Virus record (IMG/VR): IMGVR_UViG_3300024999_000053
Coordinates: 53,964 to 117,963 of that record
Direction: 5' to 3' (one strand)
DNA length: 64,000 nt
Origin: a virus
Notes under the pieces: generated by a model
What the model was told of the DNA's origin: nothing
What the model saw: only the letters and a program-made list of their open reading frames with translations
The model's database searches: none
Made by a program: the position numbers and the translations under genes
Shown: piece after piece, positions 39,754-48,600 of the stretch
Layout: each line of letters begins with the position of its first letter
Numbering within the stretch: position 1 is the stretch's first letter

Positions 39754-40233
39754 TTAATTTTGATTAATATCGGTTAAATTAACCTCGATTTTACTATTGC
39801 TAACCAATTGTCTATATTTAACTCCTGCTATATCTAGAATAAATCTAGAAGCAATTGTTTGTTCTGAATCGCTGTATTTATTACTCAAGTATACAATTTC
39901 TGATATACCAGACTGGATTATACTTTTTGAACATTCGTTACAAGGAAATAATGTTGTGTAGAGAATACAATTAGTTAGGTCAACTTTTGCATGAAGAATA
40001 GCATTTTGCTCTGAGTGGACTACATATAGATATTTTCCTTCCAATCCTTCTTTATTTTGCCAAGGCATTTGAGAATCATCACAATTATTTGGCATACCAT
40101 TATATCCAGTAGAAATGATTCTATTTGATTTATTGACAATACATGCACCAACTTGAGTTCTTGTGTCTTTACTTCTAAGTGACGATATGTATGCTACGGA
40201 CATGAAATATTCGTCCCAATTTATGATTTGCAA
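39754..40233 (-). CDS. dCMP deaminase
   Basis: A 159-residue zinc deaminase with HSEQNA (His73, Glu75) and PCNEC (Cys98, Cys101), matching the ComEB/dCMP deaminase family, which makes dUMP for ThyX. The N-terminus (INWDEYFMSVA) is the family's usual one and requires the TTG start at 40233, 12 nt from GGAG. Works with ThyX and dUTPase in dTTP supply. Confidence 0.88.
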   Translation of the reverse strand: MQIINWDEYFMSVAYISSLRSKDTRTQVGACIVNKSNRIISTGYNGMPNNCDDSQMPWQNKEGLEGKYLYVVHSEQNAILHAKVDLTNCILYTTLFPCNECSKSIIQSGISEIVYLSNKYSDSEQTIASRFILDIAGVKYRQLVSNSKIEVNLTDINQN

Positions 40234-40302
40234 TTTGTTCTATTGCTCCTTTCTTGTGAGGTGGGAGAGATATATTTCAATCTCTCCATATTAAAATTAA
40301 TT

Positions 40303-40734
40303 TTATTTTCTACCTGTGCTTCCAAACCCACCCCGATTTTCATTTTCTAAATCATCAACTTCATCGAATGTTACAGTTGGCATTTTCTTTTGAATCCTAA
40401 ATTGGCAAATACGATCATTAATTTTAATCTCTGTATCTCGCATTGCTAATGCAGGATATTTCCAAATATCATTATTCCCTTTATAGATTTCATCAATTAG
40501 TCCTAAATGATTTGTTTGAATAATTCCAAATGTTTTATACGTACTTGAGCGTGGAATAACATACGCCTCATATCCTTCTGGTAATTCCATTGACACACCA
40601 AGAGAAATTAGTTTGAATTCTCCTGCTTTTAGGGAGATATTTTCTGCTGATCTTAGGTCAAACCAATCTGATTTATTTTCAATGTTTGTAATTTTATCAA
40701 TTTCCTTTGAGTGGTATTTGATTTTAATATTCAT
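40303..40734 (-). CDS. dut: Trimeric dUTPase
   Basis: A 143-residue protein with all five motifs recognisable: the first Asp-rich strand, [11 protein letters not shown] (motif 2), [11 protein letters not shown] (motif 3), DRICQFRI (motif 4) and NRGGFGSTG (motif 5). It hydrolyses dUTP to dUMP and pyrophosphate, limiting uracil in DNA and feeding ThyX. SD GGAGG. Confidence 0.92.
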   Translation of the reverse strand: MNIKIKYHSKEIDKITNIENKSDWFDLRSAENISLKAGEFKLISLGVSMELPEGYEAYVIPRSSTYKTFGIIQTNHLGLIDEIYKGNNDIWKYPALAMRDTEIKINDRICQFRIQKKMPTVTFDEVDDLENENRGGFGSTGRK

Positions 40735-40751
40735 TATTTATATTCCTCCAA

Positions 40752-41549
40752 TTAATTATTTAATGATTTATTCTTAAACACAGTGTTTACATCATTGTCT
40801 CTATTAACCATTGCACCAAAGTATTTGATTTCTCCTTCTCTTCTTAATTCTATAGCGTCTTCTATATTTGCACGATAACCTAAAAACTTCTTCTTACCAT
40901 TTAATTTTATATTAGCTTCCCATTTTTTATGACAACTATCCCAAGATACACCAGGAAATCCAGAAGTATTATTAGATTGCTTCCCTTTATTAATTCCATT
41001 AATTTGATATGTAGTAATTTCAAGATTGTATTTTCTACAATTCTTTCTATCTCTGTCTATATGATTTACAACCTTTGATTTGTCTTTAGGAGGTTTAAAA
41101 TTCATTACATAATTATGTAATCTTCCTATAGCGTGATTAGCAACATATTTTTCTACAGTTAAATTCCATCTATGAATTTTACACTTTTCTACATCTTCTA
41201 TGTCTATTGGTGCTCTTGCCTCTTCAATTTGATCTTCATTATATAGTATTATTTCAGCATATGTATCATGTAAAACTATTTCATTTAAATCCCTATTAGT
41301 TCTCCGTTTTGTATAACCAAATGTTTTCATTTGTTGATAATGTCTTCCGCAATAATATTTATCTTCTATACAGCCAACTTTTGTATCACTACCACAAATT
41401 TCACAAATATGTTTTGTTTTATCTATGTCTTGTAATATCTCTCCGAATTTCCATAATTGCCAATAGTGTCTTTTACAAATATTTTTATTTAATTTTTCAT
41501 TAAATCTAACACCTTTATTACTATTACATATTTCACAAAATCTCTCTAT
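40752..41549 (-). CDS. HNH-AP2 homing endonuclease with zinc finger, ATA start
   Basis: 265 residues if begun at ATA (41549), which lies 9 nt after AAGGAG; the first ATG (41330) would remove an obvious N-terminal zinc module (CEICNSNKG ... CKRHYWQ, then CEICGSDTK ... CGRHYQQ). The core has an HNH-like VVNHIDRDRKNCRKYNLEI, and then an AP2-type DNA-binding domain (SGFPGVSWDSCHKKWEANI). This is the usual order in phage HNH homing enzymes. It sits between the dut and nrdG genes, in a dNTP operon, a common home for such elements. Confidence 0.8.
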   Translation of the reverse strand: MERFCEICNSNKGVRFNEKLNKNICKRHYWQLWKFGEILQDIDKTKHICEICGSDTKVGCIEDKYYCGRHYQQMKTFGYTKRRTNRDLNEIVLHDTYAEIILYNEDQIEEARAPIDIEDVEKCKIHRWNLTVEKYVANHAIGRLHNYVMNFKPPKDKSKVVNHIDRDRKNCRKYNLEITTYQINGINKGKQSNNTSGFPGVSWDSCHKKWEANIKLNGKKKFLGYRANIEDAIELRREGEIKYFGAMVNRDNDVNTVFKNKSLNN

Positions 41550-41564
41550 TTTTCTCTTCTCCTT

Positions 41565-42044
41565 CTAACTTATTTTTATTCCATATTGATTATTTGATGA
41601 CAACCAAATACCCAACGCATCATCAAATACATTGCTACTGTCCTCTTTGTATCTTCCAAATTTAATAACAATATTTTTATATTCAACTAATTTACACAAT
41701 TTATTTATTAACTCATCAGGATAGTAACCAGTGTAAATAACTATATCATCTTCAGATACTAATCTAAAATCATCTACAAATTCTAAAACTTCATCAAATT
41801 GCAACATTGGTTCTAACCCACCAATAACGATAGCTTGAGTAATGGGGTTATTGAGGTATCTATTTATAATAGATTTAATAGATACCTCAATATTTTTCTG
41901 ATTTGCTAATTTAGAATTTTGACAAACTGAAATGTCAAATTTTCCTTCTATAGCACATTTCCAATCACATTTACAAGTTGCTATCATCATTGATGTTTTT
42001 TTATAATCTTGGAAATTCTCATCCATTATGTTCTTAATCCACAT
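41565..42044 (-). CDS. nrdG: Anaerobic RNR activase-like radical SAM protein
   Basis: A 159-residue protein 13 nt after the nrdD stop. The Cys cluster is ATCKCDWKC plus a later CQNS rather than the canonical CxxxCxxC, followed by AIVIGGLEPMLQFDE (GGEP-like motif) and IVIYTGYY. It resembles the 4Fe-4S proteins paired with NrdD in phages. Its task would be to generate the glycyl radical on NrdD using S-adenosylmethionine. Position next to nrdD supports this; the odd cluster lowers certainty. Confidence 0.7.
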   Translation of the reverse strand: MWIKNIMDENFQDYKKTSMMIATCKCDWKCAIEGKFDISVCQNSKLANQKNIEVSIKSIINRYLNNPITQAIVIGGLEPMLQFDEVLEFVDDFRLVSEDDIVIYTGYYPDELINKLCKLVEYKNIVIKFGRYKEDSSNVFDDALGIWLSSNNQYGIKIS

Positions 42045-42057
42045 TTTAATACCTCTC

Positions 42058-43962
42058 TTAATCTAACAAGAACCATTTGCGCTTATCAAATTCTTGCTTT
42101 CTTTCTTTGCTATATGATTGTGTAGGAACAAGATACCCAACTATGCGACTAAAGACATCTTGAACTGATTTTCCACACGTTGGACAAATATTTCCAAAGA
42201 ATCCATGTCCTTCATCACACACAGATATTTGAACATTATATGCAAAATAGATTATACCTGAATTGGCTAAATGATTTAACATATCCCATGATTGTTCTTC
42301 ACCGGCAAATTTACCTTGTAGATTGACATGAAGGATCTGGCCTCCTCCACATTCCTTATCTAACACAGCACCAAGTTTTATTTTTTCTTGAATTGTGCTA
42401 TTCTCCATTAATGGTATCCATTGATTACTGTAGAGAAAATCTTGTTCAAATTCTGGATATAGTAGATTATCTTTAGTACATAGAATTGAATTTGCACGTT
42501 CAGCCGGAACAGCTTCAACATTTATACTATAATCAAAACTATAACTATCTTTAATTTCATTGATAGTTCTTAGAATTTTTGTAGCAAAATCAAACCCTTC
42601 TTCAGTATAAGAATTACTACCAAAAGCATCTTCTTGAATTAACCCCATATCTCTAATTGCTTCATACATTGCGGTAATACCTAGAGTATTATATTGATTA
42701 TCCATTTTTACAAGTCCATATGTATAATTTGGAAGAAGTCCTTTCTCAATGTTTCTTTTGATGATATTTCTTACAACATCTAATACCTTAATACTTAAAT
42801 GAATTCTTTTTGATAAAAGGCTGATATATTTATCTTTATTTTTATTAGATAATAAAGCAATTCTACGTAAATTCGTGGTATTAACTTGAACACTACCAAC
42901 AGAAAGAGAAGTCCCTCCAATACTATTGATAAATCCATTTAATTTAGAAGTGTTACTTAAGAGTCTGCAACAATTTGAGAGGGTTGTAACATCATTTCCA
43001 ACATAGAAATTACTATCAAACCACTTCATATTGTGTTTATTGCACCATCTAGCAAACTCTTCATCTACAAATTTACCTTCTTGGAACAATAATGAATATG
43101 TCAATACCGGAAATGTCATCATTAGTTTTTCTCTAATTTTAGCTGCCACTCCCATAAATACTTTTTGATGTTCAATAATCCCATCAATGTGATCAATTAC
43201 AAATTCTCCATCAGGAAATTGTCTTGCTCCAAATAACTCTACTAAGTAATTTTTATCCATAATAGAAATGTTAGTAAATGCACATTCTGTCACACGTAAA
43301 TATGGTTGATTTAAATCATATATGAATTTTTGGAAACATTGTTCCCTATAATATTCAGGATCTTTAAGAAAAAAGTTATTCTTAACATCATTGTTCCAAT
43401 AATAATACGAATAAACTAAGTAACTTGGTAGGCCAACTGCACCAGAACTACGATTAGCAGTCCAACTAATAAATTCTAATACATGGTCATTATATGTGGT
43501 TAAATGTTTTGCAGGAGTTGACTTAAATTTGTCAATAAAATATAATCCTTTTTCTACAATTTGATCTAAATCGTATGCATAACAATACGGAAGATACGTA
43601 CTGGTCGTAGCGTTATGTAAGTAATAATCACCATTCCATTCAGATTCTAACCATTCTTCTGCTGTAGACAATCCATATTTTTTAGTAATTTCATAAAAAA
43701 TCTTATTGAAAGAAAGTAATTTTAAATGAGGTTTAGTCATATCTGATTTTAATGTATTAATATCTTTTGTACTACTATTAGCATTTGCATCAATACTAAC
43801 ATCTGCAACAGTTTTACTATCTATAAAATTGTCAATAAAAGAATTGAAATTTAAATTGTCATTGTGAAATCCATTGATGCGCTCAAATTTTTCACCATAT
43901 TTTTGTTCCATTTTATTCAAACAAGCTACAAAATTTTTGTTAAGTTTTAATCTAATATCCAA
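42058..43962 (-). CDS. nrdD: Class III (anaerobic) ribonucleoside-triphosphate reductase
   Basis: 634 residues from a TTG 8 nt after AAAGGGG (an upstream in-frame TTG is inside the previous gene). The glycyl-radical motif FSRIVGYLVPTQSYS places the radical Gly at about residue 609; CPTCG just before it is part of the C-terminal zinc site. Active-site regions such as NTTNLRRIALLSN are present. No N-terminal ATP cone is visible, so allosteric overall control may be missing. It reduces NTPs to dNTPs without oxygen and forms a unit with nrdG and a glutaredoxin-like gene. Confidence 0.9.
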   Translation of the reverse strand: MDIRLKLNKNFVACLNKMEQKYGEKFERINGFHNDNLNFNSFIDNFIDSKTVADVSIDANANSSTKDINTLKSDMTKPHLKLLSFNKIFYEITKKYGLSTAEEWLESEWNGDYYLHNATTSTYLPYCYAYDLDQIVEKGLYFIDKFKSTPAKHLTTYNDHVLEFISWTANRSSGAVGLPSYLVYSYYYWNNDVKNNFFLKDPEYYREQCFQKFIYDLNQPYLRVTECAFTNISIMDKNYLVELFGARQFPDGEFVIDHIDGIIEHQKVFMGVAAKIREKLMMTFPVLTYSLLFQEGKFVDEEFARWCNKHNMKWFDSNFYVGNDVTTLSNCCRLLSNTSKLNGFINSIGGTSLSVGSVQVNTTNLRRIALLSNKNKDKYISLLSKRIHLSIKVLDVVRNIIKRNIEKGLLPNYTYGLVKMDNQYNTLGITAMYEAIRDMGLIQEDAFGSNSYTEEGFDFATKILRTINEIKDSYSFDYSINVEAVPAERANSILCTKDNLLYPEFEQDFLYSNQWIPLMENSTIQEKIKLGAVLDKECGGGQILHVNLQGKFAGEEQSWDMLNHLANSGIIYFAYNVQISVCDEGHGFFGNICPTCGKSVQDVFSRIVGYLVPTQSYSKERKQEFDKRKWFLLD

Positions 43963-43964
43963 TA

Positions 43965-44162
43965 TTATTGCCCCTTTACCCAATTTATTGCGTCTAAATA
44001 ATTCATTGTTTTTTCTTCAACTTCTAACATTGGGGTTGATTGGAATCCTTTTGATGTCATGATATCTATATCAGAGCATAATTCGTAGTTAATATTTTTA
44101 CTGTCAAGTTTGAATTTAAGAATTTTACATTTAGGACAATCGTTTGAATAAAGTGTAGTCAA
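43965..44162 (-). CDS. Glutaredoxin-like protein
   Basis: A 65-residue thioredoxin-fold protein with CPKC near the N-terminus (YSNDCPKCK) and the cis-Pro segment STPMLEVE. Start is TTG 8 nt after GGAGG. It directly precedes nrdD and may supply electrons to the reductase or another enzyme. Confidence 0.75.
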   Translation of the reverse strand: MTTLYSNDCPKCKILKFKLDSKNINYELCSDIDIMTSKGFQSTPMLEVEEKTMNYLDAINWVKGQ

Positions 44163-44236
44163 TTATGTATCCTCCAATTATTTATTTTATTCTTACATTA
44201 TCTAATACGATAAAAAGATTGTTTGATTGATATCTA

Positions 44237-44524
44237 TTATTCCACTAACAAATCATATGTCTTTTCAAATATATCAATTTTACAAGGATAAATTTCTTCA
44301 CTAACTCCAATAATAAGCATATCTTGTGGCGTAAAATACATAAATCCTTCAAGTGTAGGAATTAAATAACATTCATCATTTTCATGAGTAACAGGATGAC
44401 CATTATAATTAAATGACCAAGGCATATCACATATTATATTTGCTCCATTATTCCTTCCGTATTCTAAGAACTCGTCAAATGTAATTGCATCAATTATTAC
44501 TGGTTTCTTACGATATTTTGCCAT
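44237..44524 (-). CDS. Conserved small phage protein
   Basis: A 95-residue protein. KYRKKPVIIDAITFDEF, LIPTLEGFMYFTPQDMLI and IYPCKIDIFEKTY follow a pattern frequent in Gram-positive phages (PGDYG-like proteins) of unknown function. Good SD. Confidence 0.6.
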   Translation of the reverse strand: MAKYRKKPVIIDAITFDEFLEYGRNNGANIICDMPWSFNYNGHPVTHENDECYLIPTLEGFMYFTPQDMLIIGVSEEIYPCKIDIFEKTYDLLVE

Positions 44525-44568
44525 TTATTTTACCTTCTTTCTTATAAACTATCCGATAAAAATCTTCT

Positions 44569-44715
44569 TTAATTGCTCCAACTTTCTATAATGTGATCTA
44601 TTTCTGAAATTAATAAATACGACAACCCTTTTAACCATTTAAATTCATCTTTTGTAAGATTAGGATATTTATTTAATAAAACTTTATATTCCTCTTTTAC
44701 TTTATTAAAATCCAT
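44569..44715 (-). CDS. Small helical protein
   Basis: A 48-residue product with AGGAGGTG as SD, lying in the gap after the ATA-started gene. Helical and amphipathic (FNKVKEEYKVLLNKYPNL). No family recognised. Confidence 0.55.
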   Translation of the reverse strand: MDFNKVKEEYKVLLNKYPNLTKDEFKWLKGLSYLLISEIDHIIESWSN

Positions 44716-44730
44716 TATATGTCACACCTC

Positions 44731-44985
44731 CTACAAATCCCAATGTCTATTTTTCTTCAGAATCTCAATAACCTCTCCTGCATATGGTTCATCAATATTT
44801 ATAACCAAATACTGATTGCTAGGGTTTTTATTAAACTTAACTCTACTAATTCTAATATTTTTAAGAATTCTACTTAAATCAATAGAATCTTGCTCTGGTG
44901 CATGTTTGTATAAGTCATCTTGTTTTATGACTACATATTTGTGGAAGTCAATACCATGTAAAGAAATATTATTTATATAAATTAT
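44731..44985 (-). CDS. Hypothetical protein with ATA or ATT start
   Basis: 83-84 residues. The frame (INNISLHGIDFHKYVVIKQD ... AGEVIEILKKNRHWDL) looks like a real small alpha/beta protein, with a TAG stop just before the next SD. It has no ATG, GTG or TTG near its 5' end. AAGG TG lies 6 nt before ATA (44985) and 9 nt before ATT (44982), so initiation at one of these is inferred. It overlaps the stop of the upstream gene. Confidence 0.5.
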   Translation of the reverse strand: MIYINNISLHGIDFHKYVVIKQDDLYKHAPEQDSIDLSRILKNIRISRVKFNKNPSNQYLVINIDEPYAGEVIEILKKNRHWDL

Positions 44986-45170
44986 GTATCACCTTCTTTC
45001 TTAACAATAAAATTATCAGGTGCTTGCCAATACCATTGATATTGATTAAATTCACCACAAATATTCTTAAATTTCATGTAAACTTGCTCTGCATCAGGTG
45101 TTGCTAATATTCTCAAACAACTAGAAGATTTTTCACAATCAGTAAATTGACACATTGATATGTTAGCCAA
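44982..45170 (-). CDS. Small protein, possible metal site
   Basis: A 62-residue protein from TTG 8 nt after GGAAG. CQFTDCEKSSSC in the first 20 residues may bind metal; aromatic middle (YQWYWQAPDNF). No family recognised. Confidence 0.45.
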   Translation of the reverse strand: MANISMCQFTDCEKSSSCLRILATPDAEQVYMKFKNICGEFNQYQWYWQAPDNFIVKKEGDT

Positions 45171-45238
45171 ACTTTAATCTTCCATCCTTTCATTTTTAAT
45201 TTCTGATTCATTATTATAGAACTCTAATGATTCAATTG

Positions 45239-45322
45239 TCACCTTTTTATAATATAGTTTTTATTATACTCTTCAAAGTCACACTGAATCCAATCGCCAT
45301 CTCTGCCGTGTAAAATTTTAAT
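45239..45322 (-). CDS. Mini-gene with ATT start
   Basis: AGAGGTG is followed after 7 nt by ATT, opening KILHGRDGDWIQCDFEEYNK and six more residues before TGA. The other frame at this SD is less protein-like. A further very short frame (45174-45242) follows before the next gene. Initiation at ATT is inferred and uncertain. Confidence 0.3.
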   Translation of the reverse strand: MKILHGRDGDWIQCDFEEYNKNYIIKR

Positions 45323-45343
45323 ATGTATTCACCTCTTTTGATT

Positions 45344-45396
45344 TAGCAAGAATTTGATTGGTGGTTCTAATAATCTGTATGATCAAACTCTTGCTA
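45344..45396. other. 15-bp stem-loop in the operon leader
   Basis: TAGCAAGAATTTGAT (45344-45358) pairs with 45382-45396 with one mismatch across a 23-nt loop. No U-tract follows on the minus strand; it could be a processing or stability element. Confidence 0.55.
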
Positions 45397-45443
45397 ATGT
45401 TATGATAATTATTTTATGATTTGTGTTTAGGAATTATGATTAT

Positions 45444-45590
45444 TTAACCAATCTTTTTGTAATATGTAGTTGTATTGGTTAGATCGCTTTTACTGAACAT
45501 GAAGTTTGCTGTGTCTTGGGAATTGTATTCTTGAGAAGTGCAGGTAGTCCAAATTCCGTCGATTCGATTGATGAGTTTTGTGGGATTCAT
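45444..45590 (-). CDS. Small protein directly behind a consensus promoter
   Basis: A 48-residue product with SD GGAGGTG and the promoter 45617-45645 upstream. Polar and Thr-rich (GIWTTCTSQEYNSQDTANF). No family recognised. Confidence 0.5.
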   Translation of the reverse strand: MNPTKLINRIDGIWTTCTSQEYNSQDTANFMFSKSDLTNTTTYYKKIG

Positions 45591-45616
45591 TTTTGTTTCA
45601 CCTCCTCTCTATTTAT

Positions 45617-45645
45617 ATTATAGCATGTGGGGAATTTGATGTCAA
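45617..45645 (-). promoter_or_regulatory. Perfect-consensus sigma-A promoter
   Basis: Minus strand TTGACA (45645-45640), 17-nt spacer ending in TGC, TATAAT (45622-45617). It restarts transcription after recD2 for the small-gene and nrdD region. Confidence 0.85.
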
Positions 45646-45663
45646 GGAATTTTATTTATTGGT

Positions 45664-48600
45664 TTAAACAATTGTCTGAAACATATCTTTCAAATATGTT
45701 TGCTTCTTTTTTGTTTCTCTCGTTTTGATTGCGGTTCTTATTGCTGAATTTTGCCCGACTAATACACAATATTTCTTTGCTCTTGTAACGCCAGTATAAA
45801 GCATTTCTGTGTTCAGGAGGACATATGCTGAAGATTCAATACATACAATTGCCGTATGAAAACCTGATCCTTGAGAACGATGAATTGTGCAAACGTATGC
45901 CAGTTCTAATTTCTTAACCCCTGCTCTATCTAACACTATCTCTCCAATTCCCACAAAATCAACAACACAAACTCCATTGTCAATTTCTTTTACTATTCCC
46001 ATATTCCCATTGAAGATTGGAGTTATCTCTCCATTAGTATTAATTGCCCTATAATTATTTTTAGTGTTAATAACTTTATCTCCAAGTTTAATTTTATAAA
46101 ACTTATCCTTGTCAATTTTTACTTCAATAAAAATATCTTTATCGTCTACTGGATTGATTATTGATTGAATTTTATTATTTAAGTTATATGTTGATAAATC
46201 TCCTCTTGTTCTCATTGGAGATAATATTTGTGTTTCTATGATGTCATTGGTAATTTTATAATGTTTCAAGAAATGTTTTAAAACTCTATCAGATGGAGAA
46301 TCATCTTCTTTATAGATGTCTAATTCCATATCTTGAAGTTCTCCAAGTATCAAATTACCTTCAAATTTAGGTTTTAGTATTTGTTCTTGTTCAGAAATTT
46401 TAATTGAGGTAACAATAATTCCTGACATTTCTGCTTGTCTGTGGATTTTAGTTAAAGTTATACTTGGTATTACATTTGAATTTAGTATGTCCGAAAAAAC
46501 TTGACAATTTCCTATTGGAGTTAATTGTTTTATATCACCAACTATGATTAATTTTGCTCCGTTTGGTATTGCTTTAAGTAAACTTAAAAATATATCACCA
46601 TTTATCATCGTTGTCTCATCGATTAGTACTACGTCTGTATCCAGTGGATTCTCTTCATTATATGTAAATTCACCATGAGAATACCCTAAAAGTCTATGTA
46701 TGGTGCTTGCTTTTAAACCTGTTGCTTCTGTAATTCTGACTGATGCTTTCCCTGAGAGGGCAGCTGCCGATATAATATAATCTTTAAAAACTTGAACAAT
46801 TCCATTTAAAGTAGCAGTCTTACCACAATTACCAGTGATAAAAATACTTCCATTTCTTCTTAAAATCAACATATGAGAAGGAACTGTAAAACAATATTTA
46901 TATCCATCGATTGTTTTATACTTTTCTATTTTATTTATATTATATTTGTCTTTTGCTTGAATACCTACCGTAATAGCTCTCTGTGATACATGTACATCAT
47001 AGTCTATAGATTTTCTAGTATATAGTTTTCCACTCGTTAAATAAGATTGCCCCCTTCTGTCTTGAAATCCTAATTTTGCTCTTTTCCCAGTTGCAGAAAA
47101 AACAAATTGCACGAAATCGGCAGTAGATTTTACGTTTGCGGAAAAACTTTCTCTATTGTTCCTAATAGAGCCATCCCAATTTAAAACTTCAGACGCAATT
47201 ATTTTCAATTGTTCATAAGAGCAATTATACCAATATTCTGCGGTGAATTCTTTTTCTAGTCTGGGGGGATTTACATAGAAATCTGAAAACCCCTCTGCTG
47301 CAGAATCTGCTTCTCTCCATTTCAAATTATTGAGTTTAAATAATTCTATTAATCTTTTCTTTTTCCTATCTTTTCTAACATGAAAGCGGCAAGTGAAATT
47401 TGAATTCCCTATCATTAATGATCCGTCTGCTATTACAGCAACCATCAATCTAATTTGGTCATCAGTTAAATCAATCCCCTTTCCATCATATTTGAATGTT
47501 GTAATAAATCTACCAGAAAAACCATGTTGGTTTCCATAGTGCATTTCTATCAAATCACTACATTTCTTTATATTTAAATTATTTTTGGAACTTAAATATA
47601 CTATATTATGATTATCACAAACACATTGATCAACGCTCCCAGTTTCATTTTTAATATGATTTAAGTATTCTTCTTTTTCTTTTATGTATCTTTCTGGTAA
47701 TACTAACTCTGCTGTTCCGTCTCTATTATACTGAAGTACATTTTCACCTTCAATATAATCGGAAATCTTCTTCCATCCAACCCCATTAAAATATTCCGTA
47801 TCACAATCCACACACCCTGCTGATCCAGTTAATGCAACAATATTCTTATCGATAATTAATTTAACTGCTTCAATTTGTTCGGAAGTGTAAGCAAAACCTT
47901 GTTCTTCCTCCACACTTTTAATCGTATCTTCCCAGTCTCCAAGTTCAAATTCTTCACTACGTTCTGCATTTAGTAATCTAATTAATTCATTGTGAATATT
48001 CATTTCTAAATCGTAGTATCTCTTTAGTCCAATTAATTGACCGTCATCAGAAACATTAATTTCTTTTTTATCAACTAATTGTTTAGCTACATCATTTATA
48101 ATATCTTGTTCAATAAATCCAATTTGATCAAAAACAATATTCATTAATTCACTAAAATGTAAGTAACTCCTTCCTATTTCTCCATTTCCAGCCAATGTAT
48201 TTATAATACAAGCTTTTACTCTCCTTGAATCATTCCCTATCATACCCATTTTCTGTGCTATTTCATCAGCTTTTTTAAAACCAACACCACTAACCTCAAC
48301 TAATCTATATGGATTATTTTTAACAATATCAACCACTGTGTCAGGAGATTTATAAAAATCCAATAACTTATTTATTAGATTAGCACTCAAGTTGGCATTG
48401 CTCAATTCTGTATAAATTTGAGAATAGTCTTTACAATCTTCAAATTCTTCAATTATTCTCATCGCGGTAGCATGACCTATTCCATTAATTGACGTAAGTG
48501 CAGAAATGTCTTTATCTTCTAATAAGGTAATTACATCATCATATTTTTCAAATAATTTATATACTATATTTGGATTAATTATGCCTTCTAAAAAATCAAT

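Noticed and set aside
1008-41549. Group I introns around the homing endonuclease genes
   Set aside because: The free-standing nucleases lie between complete genes or beside fragments, and I could not find intron core elements flanking them.
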